Source: JANQOH01 sp965201155
GTDB taxonomy: Bacteria > Pseudomonadota > Alphaproteobacteria > UBA7887
Assembly: GCA_965201155.1 (NCBI GenBank)
Contig: OZ241752.1
Location: 2,790,001 to 2,854,000 of the forward strand
Direction: 5' to 3'
DNA: 64,000 bases
A model generated the notes under the pieces. That model was not told where the DNA came from, did no database searches, and saw only the letters and a list, made by a program, of their open reading frames with translations. Position numbers and translations under genes: made by a program. Positions 27,031 to 34,467 of this stretch are shown in pieces (within the stretch, counting starts at the first letter, position 1; every line of letters begins with the position of its first letter).

Positions 27031-28316
27031 AGGGAGGCTCTCGTAATTTGGTTTTTTGTTTTCCTCGGTTGATTTGTCGGTTTTGTGGGGATGAAACAGT
27101 CGGTGGAACTACGGATCAGGTGGGGAAAACGGTTCCCGACAGCGGTTGGAGAGCCTGAAACGGTTCACAGGGCACATAGGCCCCCCGTGTTCGGCATTCT
27201 ATTGAACCCTGTCGCAGCAGAGGGGCCGGTGGTTCGCCCGCAGCCAGACAAGCCGGCGCAGGTTGTACACCAGGTTCATCATGCCGATCTTGAAGCGTGC
27301 CCGGACCATGCCGATAGTCCTGACCCGCTTGCCGCCCATCGCTTCGTGTTGAGCAAAGACATGTTCGACGACCGCGCGCACCTTCGAACGCTTGCGGTTG
27401 GCTTCCTGGGAGCGCACAGGCAAGGGGCGGTTGCGATGCCCCTTGCGGTGAATGTGGCTGCGCCAGCCTCGTTCGGCCAGCAACCGCCTCATGGTGGCGA
27501 CTGCTGTAGGCACTGTCGGCCCAGACGGCGCCACTGGTATTCGTCTCATCAAGCACCTGTTCGAACATCTTGCTGTCGTGACACGCCGCATCGCTCGCCT
27601 CCCAGCGACGGACAAGACGATACGCACGGTCCACGCTGATGTGGTTCTTGTATCCGTAATGGGTTTCATTTCTCTTGCGCGTCCAGCGTGCGTCAGTGTC
27701 CTTGTGACGGCGCTTCTTCTGCGACCATTCGGACGGAACCTTCCCCGCCTTCACCTGTGCGTTCTCGTCGCGGCTGTTGCGTTGACGCGGCGCCTTCACA
27801 AAGCTCGCATCCACGATCTGTCCCCTGCGCGCCACATAGCCCTGGCCCTCGATCTGCGAGGACAGTTCCGAAAACAGGCTGTCAAACGCCTCCGCGAGTT
27901 TCAGGTTCTCCCGAAACCGCCAGATGGTCTTTGCATCGGGCACCGTATCCTCGGGATGCAGCCCCAGGAACCGGGCGAACGAATAGCGGTCGCGGATCTG
28001 GAACTCTGTCTGGTCGTCGCTCAGGTTGTACATTTGCTGCAAGACCAGAACCCGGAACATGAGAACCCGGTCGTATTCCCTGCGACCGGCATTGCTCTTG
28101 CGCGGCTTCGACAGTGCCGCGTCCAGCGCCGGGCGAAACCCTTCCCAGTTCACAGAACCGGACAGCTTCGCCAACGGATCGCCCAATCCGTCAAGCTTTG
28201 CAAACCGTTCTTCAAGATCGAAAAAACCCGGCATGCCCATCAAATCCGCCTCCCGAGACAACAACCCGGATTATACCACATAAATGAGAAAAGTGGGCGA
28301 TTTTGAGAGCCTCCCT
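27031..28316 (-). mobile_element. IS5-family insertion sequence
   Basis: Perfect terminal inverted repeats AGGGAGGCTCTC (27031-27042) and GAGAGCCTCCCT (28305-28316), with looser similarity continuing inward, enclose one transposase gene, giving an element of about 1.29 kb. The flanks (..CCTTG on the left, TATATG.. on the right) show no target duplication, which suggests that sequence next to the element was lost after insertion. On the right it abuts the open frame of a truncated GmrSD-type gene. Confidence 0.85.
27199..28264 (-). pseudogene. IS5-family transposase, frameshifted
   Basis: A DDE transposase of the IS5 group. The N-terminal frame gives MPGFFDLEERFAKLDGL, YNLSDDQTEFQIRDR, PDAKTIWRFRENL and VDASFVKAPRQRN, then VWADSAYSSRHHEAV, which includes the second catalytic Asp. 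The frame then shifts by one extra base at about 27481. The other frame continues LAERGWRSHIHRKGHRN, VRAVVEHVFAQHE (with the catalytic Glu) and VRTIGMVRARFKIGMMNLVYN. Joined, the two parts give a normal-length transposase. As written it cannot be made without a frameshift. IS5 members are not generally known to need one at this site, so this is read as an inactivated copy. Confidence 0.82.
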
Positions 28317-29389
28317 TATATGACGACTACGCTGGCGGGCAACTTCCAAAGCACGATTTCGTTCGAGCAGTACGGCTGGTGGAAGCCTACGTGTTTCGCA
28401 GGGCGGTGTGCGCCATGCCGACCAACTCTCTGAACAAGACCTTTGCAAACTTCGGACGAACACTGGAGAAGGACCGTTATATCCAGAGTTTTCAAGCGCA
28501 TATGTTGATTCTGCCGTCCTACAGGCGGTTCCCCAAAGACGACGAATTCAAGCAAGAGTTGTCAATACGCGACCTCTATAACTTTCCGCGCCGCAGCTAT
28601 TGGTTGCGCCGTCTGGAAAACTACGATCGCAAGGAACGTGTGCCAGTGGATGAATACACCATCGAACACATCATGCCCCAGAACAGGGATCTGTCGTCGA
28701 AGTGGCGCGAGGCGCTTGGCGCGGAATGGGAGCAGGTGCAAGAAAGATGGCTGCATACATTGGGTAACTTGTCGCTGACCGGCTACAACGCCGAGTACAG
28801 TGACCGCCCCTTCGCCGACAAACGCGATATGCGAGGGGGTTTCAAGGAAAATCCGCTCCGATTGAACAAAGGACTCGGTAGCTTGGATACGTGGAATGAA
28901 GCAACCATCCGACGGCGCGCTGAGCGGCTTGGTGCACTGGCCGTGCAGGTCTGGGCGGCACCCGCATTACCGTCGGACATGCTGGAGAACTTCAAAGCCA
29001 GGACAGTACCGTCAGTCGGCTATACCCTTGACGTCCATCCGCATCTGGCCCCGGGCAGTCCGATGCGCCCGTTATTCGACGCGTTCCGGAAGGAGGTGCT
29101 GGCACTGGACCCCGGGATCTATGAGGACATTCGGAAGCTATGGGTCGCCTATAAGGCCGAGACCAACTTCGCCGACGTACAGGCTCAAAAGAGCCGCCTT
29201 CGACTGACACTCAACCTGAAGTTTCATGAATTGCACGATCCCAGAGCGTTGGCCAAGGATGTCACAGGCCTCGGCCGATGGGGCACTGGTGATGTGGAAA
29301 TCGACTGGAGCACGTCCGAACAACTGCCGTACGTCATGGGACTTGTGCGTCAGGCTTTCGAGATGCAGATGGGCGATGGGGTGGGATAG
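28317..29389 (+). pseudogene. GmrSD-type (DUF262/DUF1524) type IV restriction protein, N-terminus missing
   Basis: GmrSD enzymes cut DNA with modified cytosines. The frame is open right up to the IS end and reads YDDYAGGQLPKHDFVRAVRL then VEAYVFRRAVCAMPTNSLNK, the C-terminal end of the DUF262 (GmrS, NTPase) region. It continues into the DUF1524 nuclease with the His-Me motif TIEHIMPQN and the GNLSLTGYN block. A DUF5655-like tail (RKLWVAYKAETNFADVQ, HDPRALAKDVTGLGRW) follows. About the first 300 residues usual for the fusion, with the DGQQR-type NTPase motif, are absent on both sides of the IS. A later in-frame ATG exists at 28379, but the gene is best read as a remnant. Confidence 0.85.
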
Positions 29390-29417
29390 CGGGCCAATTT
29401 CGGTGTATCGACTATTG

Positions 29418-29669
29418 TTATGGCCGCTCATTTGTTGCCTCAAGCCCCGTCATCATTCCCGCGGCGAGGCCGCCGAGATGAGCAATGCCGACATCGAGTA
29501 CGATGACACGGCCCGGCAACACGACGCCGGACGCGTCCACGAACAGTATCCGCAGGTAGCCTCGCATATGAACGTGGTCGTTGTATCCGCTGAACGTGGT
29601 CGTTGTATCCGCGCCTTGTGGAATCAAAGGGATCGCAAGGCGCGAGGCGGCCGGTGAGGTCGGGTCCAT
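29418..29669 (-). pseudogene. Possible rhomboid-like C-terminal remnant
   Basis: The minus frame contains GVVLPGRVIVLDVGIAHLGGLAAGMMTGL. The HLGGLAAG part matches the last catalytic-His helix of rhomboid proteases, including the intact copy at 32.0-32.6 kb (QAHLGGLAAGLI). The preceding membrane helices and the GxSG helix are not present, so at most it is a fragment. It overlaps the tandem duplication described separately. Confidence 0.3.
29569..29612. repeat. Perfect 22-bp tandem duplication
   Basis: The unit beginning TGAACGTGGTCG and ending TTGTATCCGC occurs at 29569-29590 and again at 29591-29612 without mismatch. Two copies only. It lies in the 324-base stretch between the GmrSD remnant and fic, where no intact gene is visible. 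It is probably a slippage product in decaying DNA. Confidence 0.85.
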
Positions 29670-29713
29670 CAGTATGGCGGCCGCAGCGAGCGGGAAACCA
29701 CCGCTTCATGCAC

Positions 29714-31000
29714 TCAACGCCTTTCAATCCCGGTGAGGTCCTCGGGGCGTAACCGGTAGCGGATGACATTGCCTTCGTGCAGGCCGCGGAATTCCTTGCC
29801 TACGAAATCAACCACCTGCTCGCGGTCGGCTTCGGGGATGCCGGCCTCGGTCGCCAAGGCGCTGATGTCGTCGCGCCGGAATTCCCGGCATTCGAGAACG
29901 CTGTAGCGGATCGCTTTGCGCACGAAATCGCGATAGGTCAATGCGGCCTTTTCGGGCGATTCCAGTTCGGCGCGCAGAACTCCGTAATTCTGTGCCGAAG
30001 CGGGATAAGCGTCGACATAAGCTTCGCGCAGAAGTGCGACATTGTTGAGTTCGTATACGCCGATAAGGCCGTCCGTATAGGCAGCGTCATCGATGGTGAG
30101 AAAGGACATGGGTGCCAAGTCGGCCTTCAACAGCGGAATGTTGGAAGCGATGCGCGAGGTTCGCTTGTTCACGTCATCAAAAGCCTGCAAATAAGGAACG
30201 TGAACGAGAAGGAAAAAGGATTGCTCGAAGGGGTCGGCGATCATTGCCGCCTTCTCAACAAGGATGCGAAATTCCTCCTCGATCGCAAAGGGATTATCAA
30301 GCGGCCGATAGCTTGAATGAGCGATTCCGACAGGCATGCGCCGCAGCCGCCCCGTCATGGCGGGGTCGACAAGAAGCCCGTTCGCCAGCAAGGCATGGAT
30401 ACCGGATATGGCTTGTGGACTGATCGTGATTTCGGCGAGATGGTCGACAACATGCTGGATCGCCTCCTTGTGGTTGAGGATCATGACGGCTTCCTTGCGA
30501 GGCTTTCCGGAGGCTTCTTCCCCGAAATGGATAAGCCGCTCGGTCTCCAGGATGTTGTATGTGTTCCCCTCCATACGTGATGATGCCCAGGACAGATCAA
30601 CAAGAAGCCGTTCGAGAATGCGCCGCGCATAAGTCCCGGCCGGCAACGGGCGTGTTACCAGCCGCCCGACCTCGTGCAGACGCCGCCGCTCCGTTTCGCC
30701 AAGATAGAAGCTCTTGTTCGGCACGTAGCGATCGACAAAATTCCTTTTGTAGATGACGGGCCGCCGCCGATTGTACGGCACTTGCAGATGGGCGCGTACG
30801 ACCGCCGCGCCTGCAAGGGTATAGCCCGTGGCCCGCGCCGTGCCCGACACCTCAAGCCGGCCTTCGTCAACCAAGCGCTTCAGGGCGCGCCAGATTGTCG
30901 GGGGACTTGCTTCAGGCGCAATGTTGCGCCGTACATCCTCCCGCCCGGCGCCGGGGTGAGCGGCGATATAGTCGAGTATAGCTTGGCCGGAGAGCGGCAT
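29714..31000 (-). CDS. Fic-domain protein with N-terminal winged helix and altered Fic motif
   Basis: Fic proteins transfer AMP or other groups to target proteins. The 428-residue product has an N-terminal winged-helix region (about residues 5-62, PTIWRALKRLVDEGRL). An inhibitory helix SSRMEGN (residues 140-146) matches [ST]xxxE[GN]. The Fic core ends in LQAFDDVNKRTSR (271-283). The canonical motif is HxFx(D/E)GN(G/K)RxxR. Here the catalytic His is Gln272 and the Gly is Val277, while Phe274, Asp276, Asn278, Arg280 and Arg283 remain. It may be catalytically altered, or belong to a subfamily with a different chemistry. The ribosome site is weak. A palindromic operator-like site lies upstream. 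Confidence 0.85.
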   Translation of the reverse strand: MPLSGQAILDYIAAHPGAGREDVRRNIAPEASPPTIWRALKRLVDEGRLEVSGTARATGYTLAGAAVVRAHLQVPYNRRRPVIYKRNFVDRYVPNKSFYLGETERRRLHEVGRLVTRPLPAGTYARRILERLLVDLSWASSRMEGNTYNILETERLIHFGEEASGKPRKEAVMILNHKEAIQHVVDHLAEITISPQAISGIHALLANGLLVDPAMTGRLRRMPVGIAHSSYRPLDNPFAIEEEFRILVEKAAMIADPFEQSFFLLVHVPYLQAFDDVNKRTSRIASNIPLLKADLAPMSFLTIDDAAYTDGLIGVYELNNVALLREAYVDAYPASAQNYGVLRAELESPEKAALTYRDFVRKAIRYSVLECREFRRDDISALATEAGIPEADREQVVDFVGKEFRGLHEGNVIRYRLRPEDLTGIERR

Positions 31001-31070
31001 GAAGTGATTTCATCGCGATGTGAAACTATTATGTCGCTAATTTATCACATGTTTTCCAACTCACCACCAT

Positions 31071-31095
31071 ATCGTTTCACAAATTTTGAAACGAT
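31071..31095. promoter_or_regulatory. Palindromic operator candidate upstream of fic
   Basis: ATCGTTTCA (31071-31079) and TGAAACGAT (31087-31095) form a perfect 9-bp inverted repeat with a 7-base spacer, in the AT-rich gap between fic and the antitoxin gene. A second inverted pair, ATGTGA (31018-31023) and TCACAT (31045-31050), lies closer to the fic start. The fic product has its own winged helix and the neighbouring gene encodes an HTH protein, so either could bind here. Confidence 0.5.
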
Positions 31096-31134
31096 CTTTT
31101 CGCCGACACAGGAGAGGAACGCCGATTTGCGGCG

Positions 31135-31461
31135 TCAATCGCGGGTGTCGTGTTCGGCGATGCCGGCCAGCTCGACCGGGGGGCGGTCGGGGAAGCGCGC
31201 GATGAGCGACAGGCTGCCGCCCATCGCATTCACAGTCTTGCGCAGGGTGGACAGCAGCAGGTCGCTGCGCTGCTCCAGCCGCGAAACCGCGTCCTGGCCG
31301 ATGCCGAGTTCTCGCGCGATGCTTGCCTGGGTCAGTGCGCGGGCCTTGCGCAGTTCGCGCAATGTCATTTCCTCGGCAATGAGTTCGGCGGCCCGTTCCT
31401 CGATCTTGTGCCGCCGCTCGGGGTCAAGCGCCGCAATTATGTCATCCACATCCCGTGCCAT
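31135..31461 (-). CDS. HigA-like XRE-family antitoxin/transcriptional regulator
   Basis: A 108-residue protein with a Cro/C1-type helix-turn-helix (about residues 33-87: ELRKARALTQASIARELGIGQDAVSRLEQR, written here in parts as ELRKARALTQASIAREL and GIGQDAVSRLEQR). It is preceded by an acidic helix (PERRHKIEERAAELIAEE). This is the arrangement of HigA/RelB-type antitoxins that bind the toxin and repress their own operon. Its start overlaps the stop of the toxin gene by one base, in the toxin-first order typical of higBA. It is intact while the toxin is frameshifted. Confidence 0.85.
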   Translation of the reverse strand: MARDVDDIIAALDPERRHKIEERAAELIAEEMTLRELRKARALTQASIARELGIGQDAVSRLEQRSDLLLSTLRKTVNAMGGSLSLIARFPDRPPVELAGIAEHDTRD

Positions 31462-31831
31462 TACGATCTTCCCTTTCCTTCGTTGGCCAGCCGGGCGAGG
31501 TGCCGCTCGAACCGTTCATCGGCCTTACGGATGAGCGCGCGGTAAAACCGCCGCTCGCTGCCACCGGACTTGTCACCCGCCACCAGAAGTATGGCGTGCC
31601 GGACGGGGTCGAACGCAAAAGCGACCCGCCACTCCCCATCTGCCGCACTGAAACGCATCTCCTTCATGTTCGCTGCGGCGAACCGTTCAGCGTGTCCACC
31701 CGCGGTCGGCCTAATTGCGGCCCGAACTGCTGCAGAAGACGCGTCATGGTAAGGACCACGTCCTGAACGTCGTGTTGCAGTATGAAGAACTCGGGCTCAA
31801 ACTCCTCAGCGATCCGGACCCGCCATCTCAT
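31461..31831 (-). pseudogene. HigB/RelE-type toxin, frameshifted
   Basis: The upstream frame reads MRWRVRIAEEFEPEF, then LLQQFGPQLGRPRVDTLNGS, as in phage Gp49-like HigB mRNA interferases, then stops after PQRT. One base appears to be missing at about 31674-31678. The next frame continues (H)ANMKEMRFSAADGEWRV, AFAFDPVRHAILLVAGDKSG and SERRFYRALIRKADERFE. Joined, they give a toxin of normal size. The second half alone could start at the ATG at 31667 but would lack the N-terminal helices. A sequencing error cannot be excluded. Confidence 0.8.
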
Positions 31832-31862
31832 GATGTCAGGATGGAGAGGTCAAGATATGAAG

Positions 31863-32000
31863 TCAAGGGCATATTCTGCCTCTATTCCCCGTCGCCTGCA
31901 ACGGCGACAGTACCGCGCGCTGTCCGGGCGTCGTGAGGTCCCGTTCATCAGTCTTGTGCATGTGTGTGCGGTAGAGCCGCCGTTCGCTACCCCCGGACAT
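31863..32000 (-). pseudogene. Second HigB C-terminal fragment
   Basis: The minus frame gives MSGGSERRLYRTHMHKTDER and continues about 20 unrelated residues to a stop. It matches SGGSERRFYRALIRKADER in the neighbouring HigB gene, in both protein and DNA. Only this C-terminal block is present, so it is a leftover of a duplicated toxin gene, now squeezed between the toxin gene and the rhomboid gene. Confidence 0.6.
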
Positions 32001-32004
32001 CGGT

Positions 32005-32628
32005 TCAGTGTTTCTGGCGGTGGAGGAGGATGGCGGCGATGATGAGGCCGGCGGCGAGGCCGCCGAGATGGGCTTGCCAGCCGAAGCGGAAACCGAACCA
32101 GTCGGTGGTGTCGCCAAGCAGGGCGATGCCGATATTGAGCACAAGGACAAAGCCGAGCAGCACGGCGCCGACCCGCCGTGCCGCGGGAACGCCGCTCTCA
32201 CGCAGCACCAGAGCGGCAGCGCCGGTGAAGCCATGCACGGCGCCGGACGCGCCCACCAGCAGTGCCGCGCCGCCGCCCATCACGATGGTGACGGTGAACG
32301 CCAGCGCGCCGGCAAGCGTGGAGACAATGAAAACAGCCAGTGCGGCGAATGCCCCGAAGCGCCGTTCCACCAGCGAGCCGAACGCGAGCAGCATGCCGGT
32401 ATTGGTCAGGAAATGGCTGAACCCGGCATGCAGGAAGGCGTGGCCCAGCAATCCGGGGGTCCAGGGGTTTACCGTGTCGAGAAACAGCCAAGAATAGGCT
32501 CCGAAGCTATCCATCCCCACAATGTGGTGGGAGATGACATAGGCAAGAGCCAGTGTTGCGCACAGCGCCAGCGTTACCGGCGGCGCGTTGATTGCGGGCT
32601 GTCTGCTGGCCGGGGGAATCCCTGTCAT
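32005..32628 (-). CDS. Rhomboid-family intramembrane serine protease
   Basis: A 207-residue, six-helix membrane protein. The catalytic Ser128 is in LVGASGAVHG (GxSG) and the catalytic His187 in WQAHLGGLAAG. The HxxxN-type loop helix reads HAFLHAGFSHFLTNTGML. This is a minimal bacterial rhomboid (six helices, no extra domains). The ATG overlaps the threonine aldolase stop (ATGA), so the two are translationally coupled; a start 21 codons upstream was rejected for that reason. Substrate unknown. Confidence 0.9.
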   Translation of the reverse strand: MTGIPPASRQPAINAPPVTLALCATLALAYVISHHIVGMDSFGAYSWLFLDTVNPWTPGLLGHAFLHAGFSHFLTNTGMLLAFGSLVERRFGAFAALAVFIVSTLAGALAFTVTIVMGGGAALLVGASGAVHGFTGAAALVLRESGVPAARRVGAVLLGFVLVLNIGIALLGDTTDWFGFRFGWQAHLGGLAAGLIIAAILLHRQKH

Positions 32629-33665
32629 GCCTGTCGCGCCGCGGCCTGTGCGCAGGCGATGAAGGCGTCGATTGCGCCGTTCTCCACGCACCAGGGCACG
32701 ACAAGACGGATCGCGCTCTCTTCACCGGGCCAAGCATGGAACTCGAACCCCTGCGAGCGCAGCGCCGCGGTCACATGCGGTGCTGCCTGCGCGAACAGCG
32801 CATTGGCTTCCACGGGGTGCATCAGAGTCACGCCAGGCACGGCGCGCATGCCTTCGGCGAGTCGGGCCGCGCCGGCATTGGCGCGGGCGGCGAGCCGCAG
32901 CCACAGCCCGTCATTCACATAGGCTTCAAGCTGCGCCGACAAATAGCGCATCTTACTCCACAAATGCCCGCCGCGCATACGCCGGCGCAGCAATGCCGAG
33001 CCGCCGTCCTTGCGAAAGTCGATCACTGCCTCCGCGGCGAGGGCGCCGTTCTTGGTGGCGCCGAATGACAGCATGTCGACACCCGCCCGCCATGTGGCGT
33101 CTGCCGGGCTGCATCCCAGCCGAGCGAGCGCATTGGCCAGCCGGGCCCCGTCCATATGCACGGCCATGCCGTGTTTCCGCGCAATCGCAGTGAGGGCGCG
33201 GAGCTCCGCCAGCGTATAGACGGTGCCGGCCTCTGTGGCCTGGGTCAGGCTGAGCGTCGCCGGCAGCGATTCATGTTCGCCATGGAAGCCGGTCATGGCC
33301 AGCATTCCGGCAAGACGCTCCGGGTCGATCTTGCCGTGGGCGCCGGAAACGCCGATCAGCTTCGCCCCGCCAGTATAGAATTCGGGCGCGCCGCATTCAT
33401 CGACATTGGTGTGGGCTTCCGCGTGACAATAGACGGCGCCGTATGACGGTGTGAGTTCGGCGAGCGACAACACATTGGCGGCGGTGCCGGTCGCGACGGG
33501 ATAGACCGTGACGGAGGTTTCGAACAGAGCGCCGAGGCGCTCGTTCAGGCGTGTACTCCAGGCATCGGCGCCATAGGCATGGGCGGCGCCCTGGTTGGCG
33601 GCAACAAGGGCGTCGATGATTTCCTGCGCCGCCGGGGATTCGTTGTCGCTGCGGAAGTTGGTCAT
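32625..33665 (-). CDS. Low-specificity L-threonine aldolase (PLP)
   Basis: Cleaves L-threonine or allo-threonine to glycine and acetaldehyde. The 346-residue fold-type I enzyme begins FRSDNESPAAQEIIDAL. It contains the PLP-stacking His (HAEAHTNVDECGA), the PLP-binding Asp in HMDGARLANAL and the Schiff-base Lys205 in SFGATKNGALAAEA. The length agrees with bacterial enzymes. It is in a run with the rhomboid gene downstream and the JAMM peptidase upstream. Confidence 0.92.
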   Translation of the reverse strand: MTNFRSDNESPAAQEIIDALVAANQGAAHAYGADAWSTRLNERLGALFETSVTVYPVATGTAANVLSLAELTPSYGAVYCHAEAHTNVDECGAPEFYTGGAKLIGVSGAHGKIDPERLAGMLAMTGFHGEHESLPATLSLTQATEAGTVYTLAELRALTAIARKHGMAVHMDGARLANALARLGCSPADATWRAGVDMLSFGATKNGALAAEAVIDFRKDGGSALLRRRMRGGHLWSKMRYLSAQLEAYVNDGLWLRLAARANAGAARLAEGMRAVPGVTLMHPVEANALFAQAAPHVTAALRSQGFEFHAWPGEESAIRLVVPWCVENGAIDAFIACAQAAARQA

Positions 33666-33686
33666 GGAAGGAATATCGGTAATCCG

Positions 33687-34166
33687 TCAGTTCGTGGTGT
33701 GATTTGTGATGTGCTGCCCCGGCGCGCGGGCGGGGTCGGCGCCCCAATCATCAGTGATGAGCGGCAATTGCGCAAAGCGGCGCCCGTCGTCGATCACGCG
33801 GTGTGCGGTCGTGAGCACCGCCTGGCCGTCCAGAACCGAAGTGATCAACCAGATCAGGTCCGGCTCCCAGGCGCGTTCAAGGTCGCGCGGCGAGGGCTGC
33901 GCGCGCGTATCCACATGGGAATGATAGTGGCCGATGACTTCCTCGCCGGTGGCGCGCCCGGCCTTGTGCAGGGCAAGGCGCAGCGCCGGGTCCACTTCGA
34001 ACGCAATGCGCGGCGCGGCGGCAAGATTGGCGCTTGGATGGGCGGCGCGCACGAACCATGCGCCGGCGGCTGCGTGTCCGGTCAGGAGGCCGCAAGCTTC
34101 CTCGGGGTAGGCGGTTTCGCAGGCGGTCACCAGGGTGCGCAGCGCCGTCGGCGCGATGCGGATCAC
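33687..34166 (-). CDS. JAMM/MPN-domain (M67) zinc metallopeptidase
   Basis: A 159-residue stand-alone JAMM domain. Glu22 or Glu23 is in YPEEACGLLTG. The zinc motif H-x-H-x7-S-x2-D is HSHVDTRAQPSPRD (His82, His84, Ser92, Asp95). Bacterial M67 proteins remove small ubiquitin-like or sulphur-carrier tags, or release cysteine from carrier proteins. No ubiquitin-like carrier gene is adjacent. Its start overlaps the stop of the upstream membrane-protein gene (four bases). Confidence 0.9.
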   Translation of the reverse strand: MIRIAPTALRTLVTACETAYPEEACGLLTGHAAAGAWFVRAAHPSANLAAAPRIAFEVDPALRLALHKAGRATGEEVIGHYHSHVDTRAQPSPRDLERAWEPDLIWLITSVLDGQAVLTTAHRVIDDGRRFAQLPLITDDWGADPARAPGQHITNHTTN

Positions 34167-34462
34167 GGCGCGGCTTCCGGGACGATCTCGACGGTGCGGA
34201 TCGACTGGCCGGTGGTCAGGTCGAACACCATGATGCGCGGCCCCTGGTCTGTTTCCAATCGCAGCGCCATATGGTCGGGGCCGATGGTCGTTTCAACAAT
34301 GATGGCGCCCGGCGGCAGCCGGAGCGTCACAGTGGAGCTTGTATTCTGCGCCTCTCCCATGGCGGCGAGGCGGTTGGCAATGGTGACGCCGACGGTGACC
34401 AGCCCGGCGATGATCAACACACCCATGACGATCACCAGAACCTTCAATTGCTGTATGGTCAT
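34163..34462 (-). CDS. Small single-pass membrane protein, function unknown
   Basis: A 99-residue protein with one N-terminal membrane helix (about residues 7-30, KVLVIVMGVLIIAGLVTVGVT). A beta-rich domain follows (STVTLRLPPGAIIVETTIGP, PRIMVFDLTTGQSIRTVEIV) and should face the periplasm. Similar small proteins occur beside RluD-type genes in alphaproteobacteria. It is divergent from the pseudouridine synthase gene with only five bases between start codons, so both promoters must overlap coding sequence. Confidence 0.75.
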   Translation of the reverse strand: MTIQQLKVLVIVMGVLIIAGLVTVGVTIANRLAAMGEAQNTSSTVTLRLPPGAIIVETTIGPDHMALRLETDQGPRIMVFDLTTGQSIRTVEIVPEAAP

Positions 34463-34467
34463 ATGCG

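Noticed and set aside
27031..28316. Compound transposon with a second IS copy
   Set aside because: Only one IS5-type element was found; no matching copy flanks the island on the other side within the window.
29569..29612. CRISPR-like repeats
   Set aside because: Only two directly adjacent copies with no spacer between them; no array and no cas genes anywhere in the window.
34163..34462. Phage holin-like or toxin gene
   Set aside because: One helix and a beta-rich soluble part, coupled to a JAMM gene and divergent from a pseudouridine synthase; nothing phage-like is nearby.
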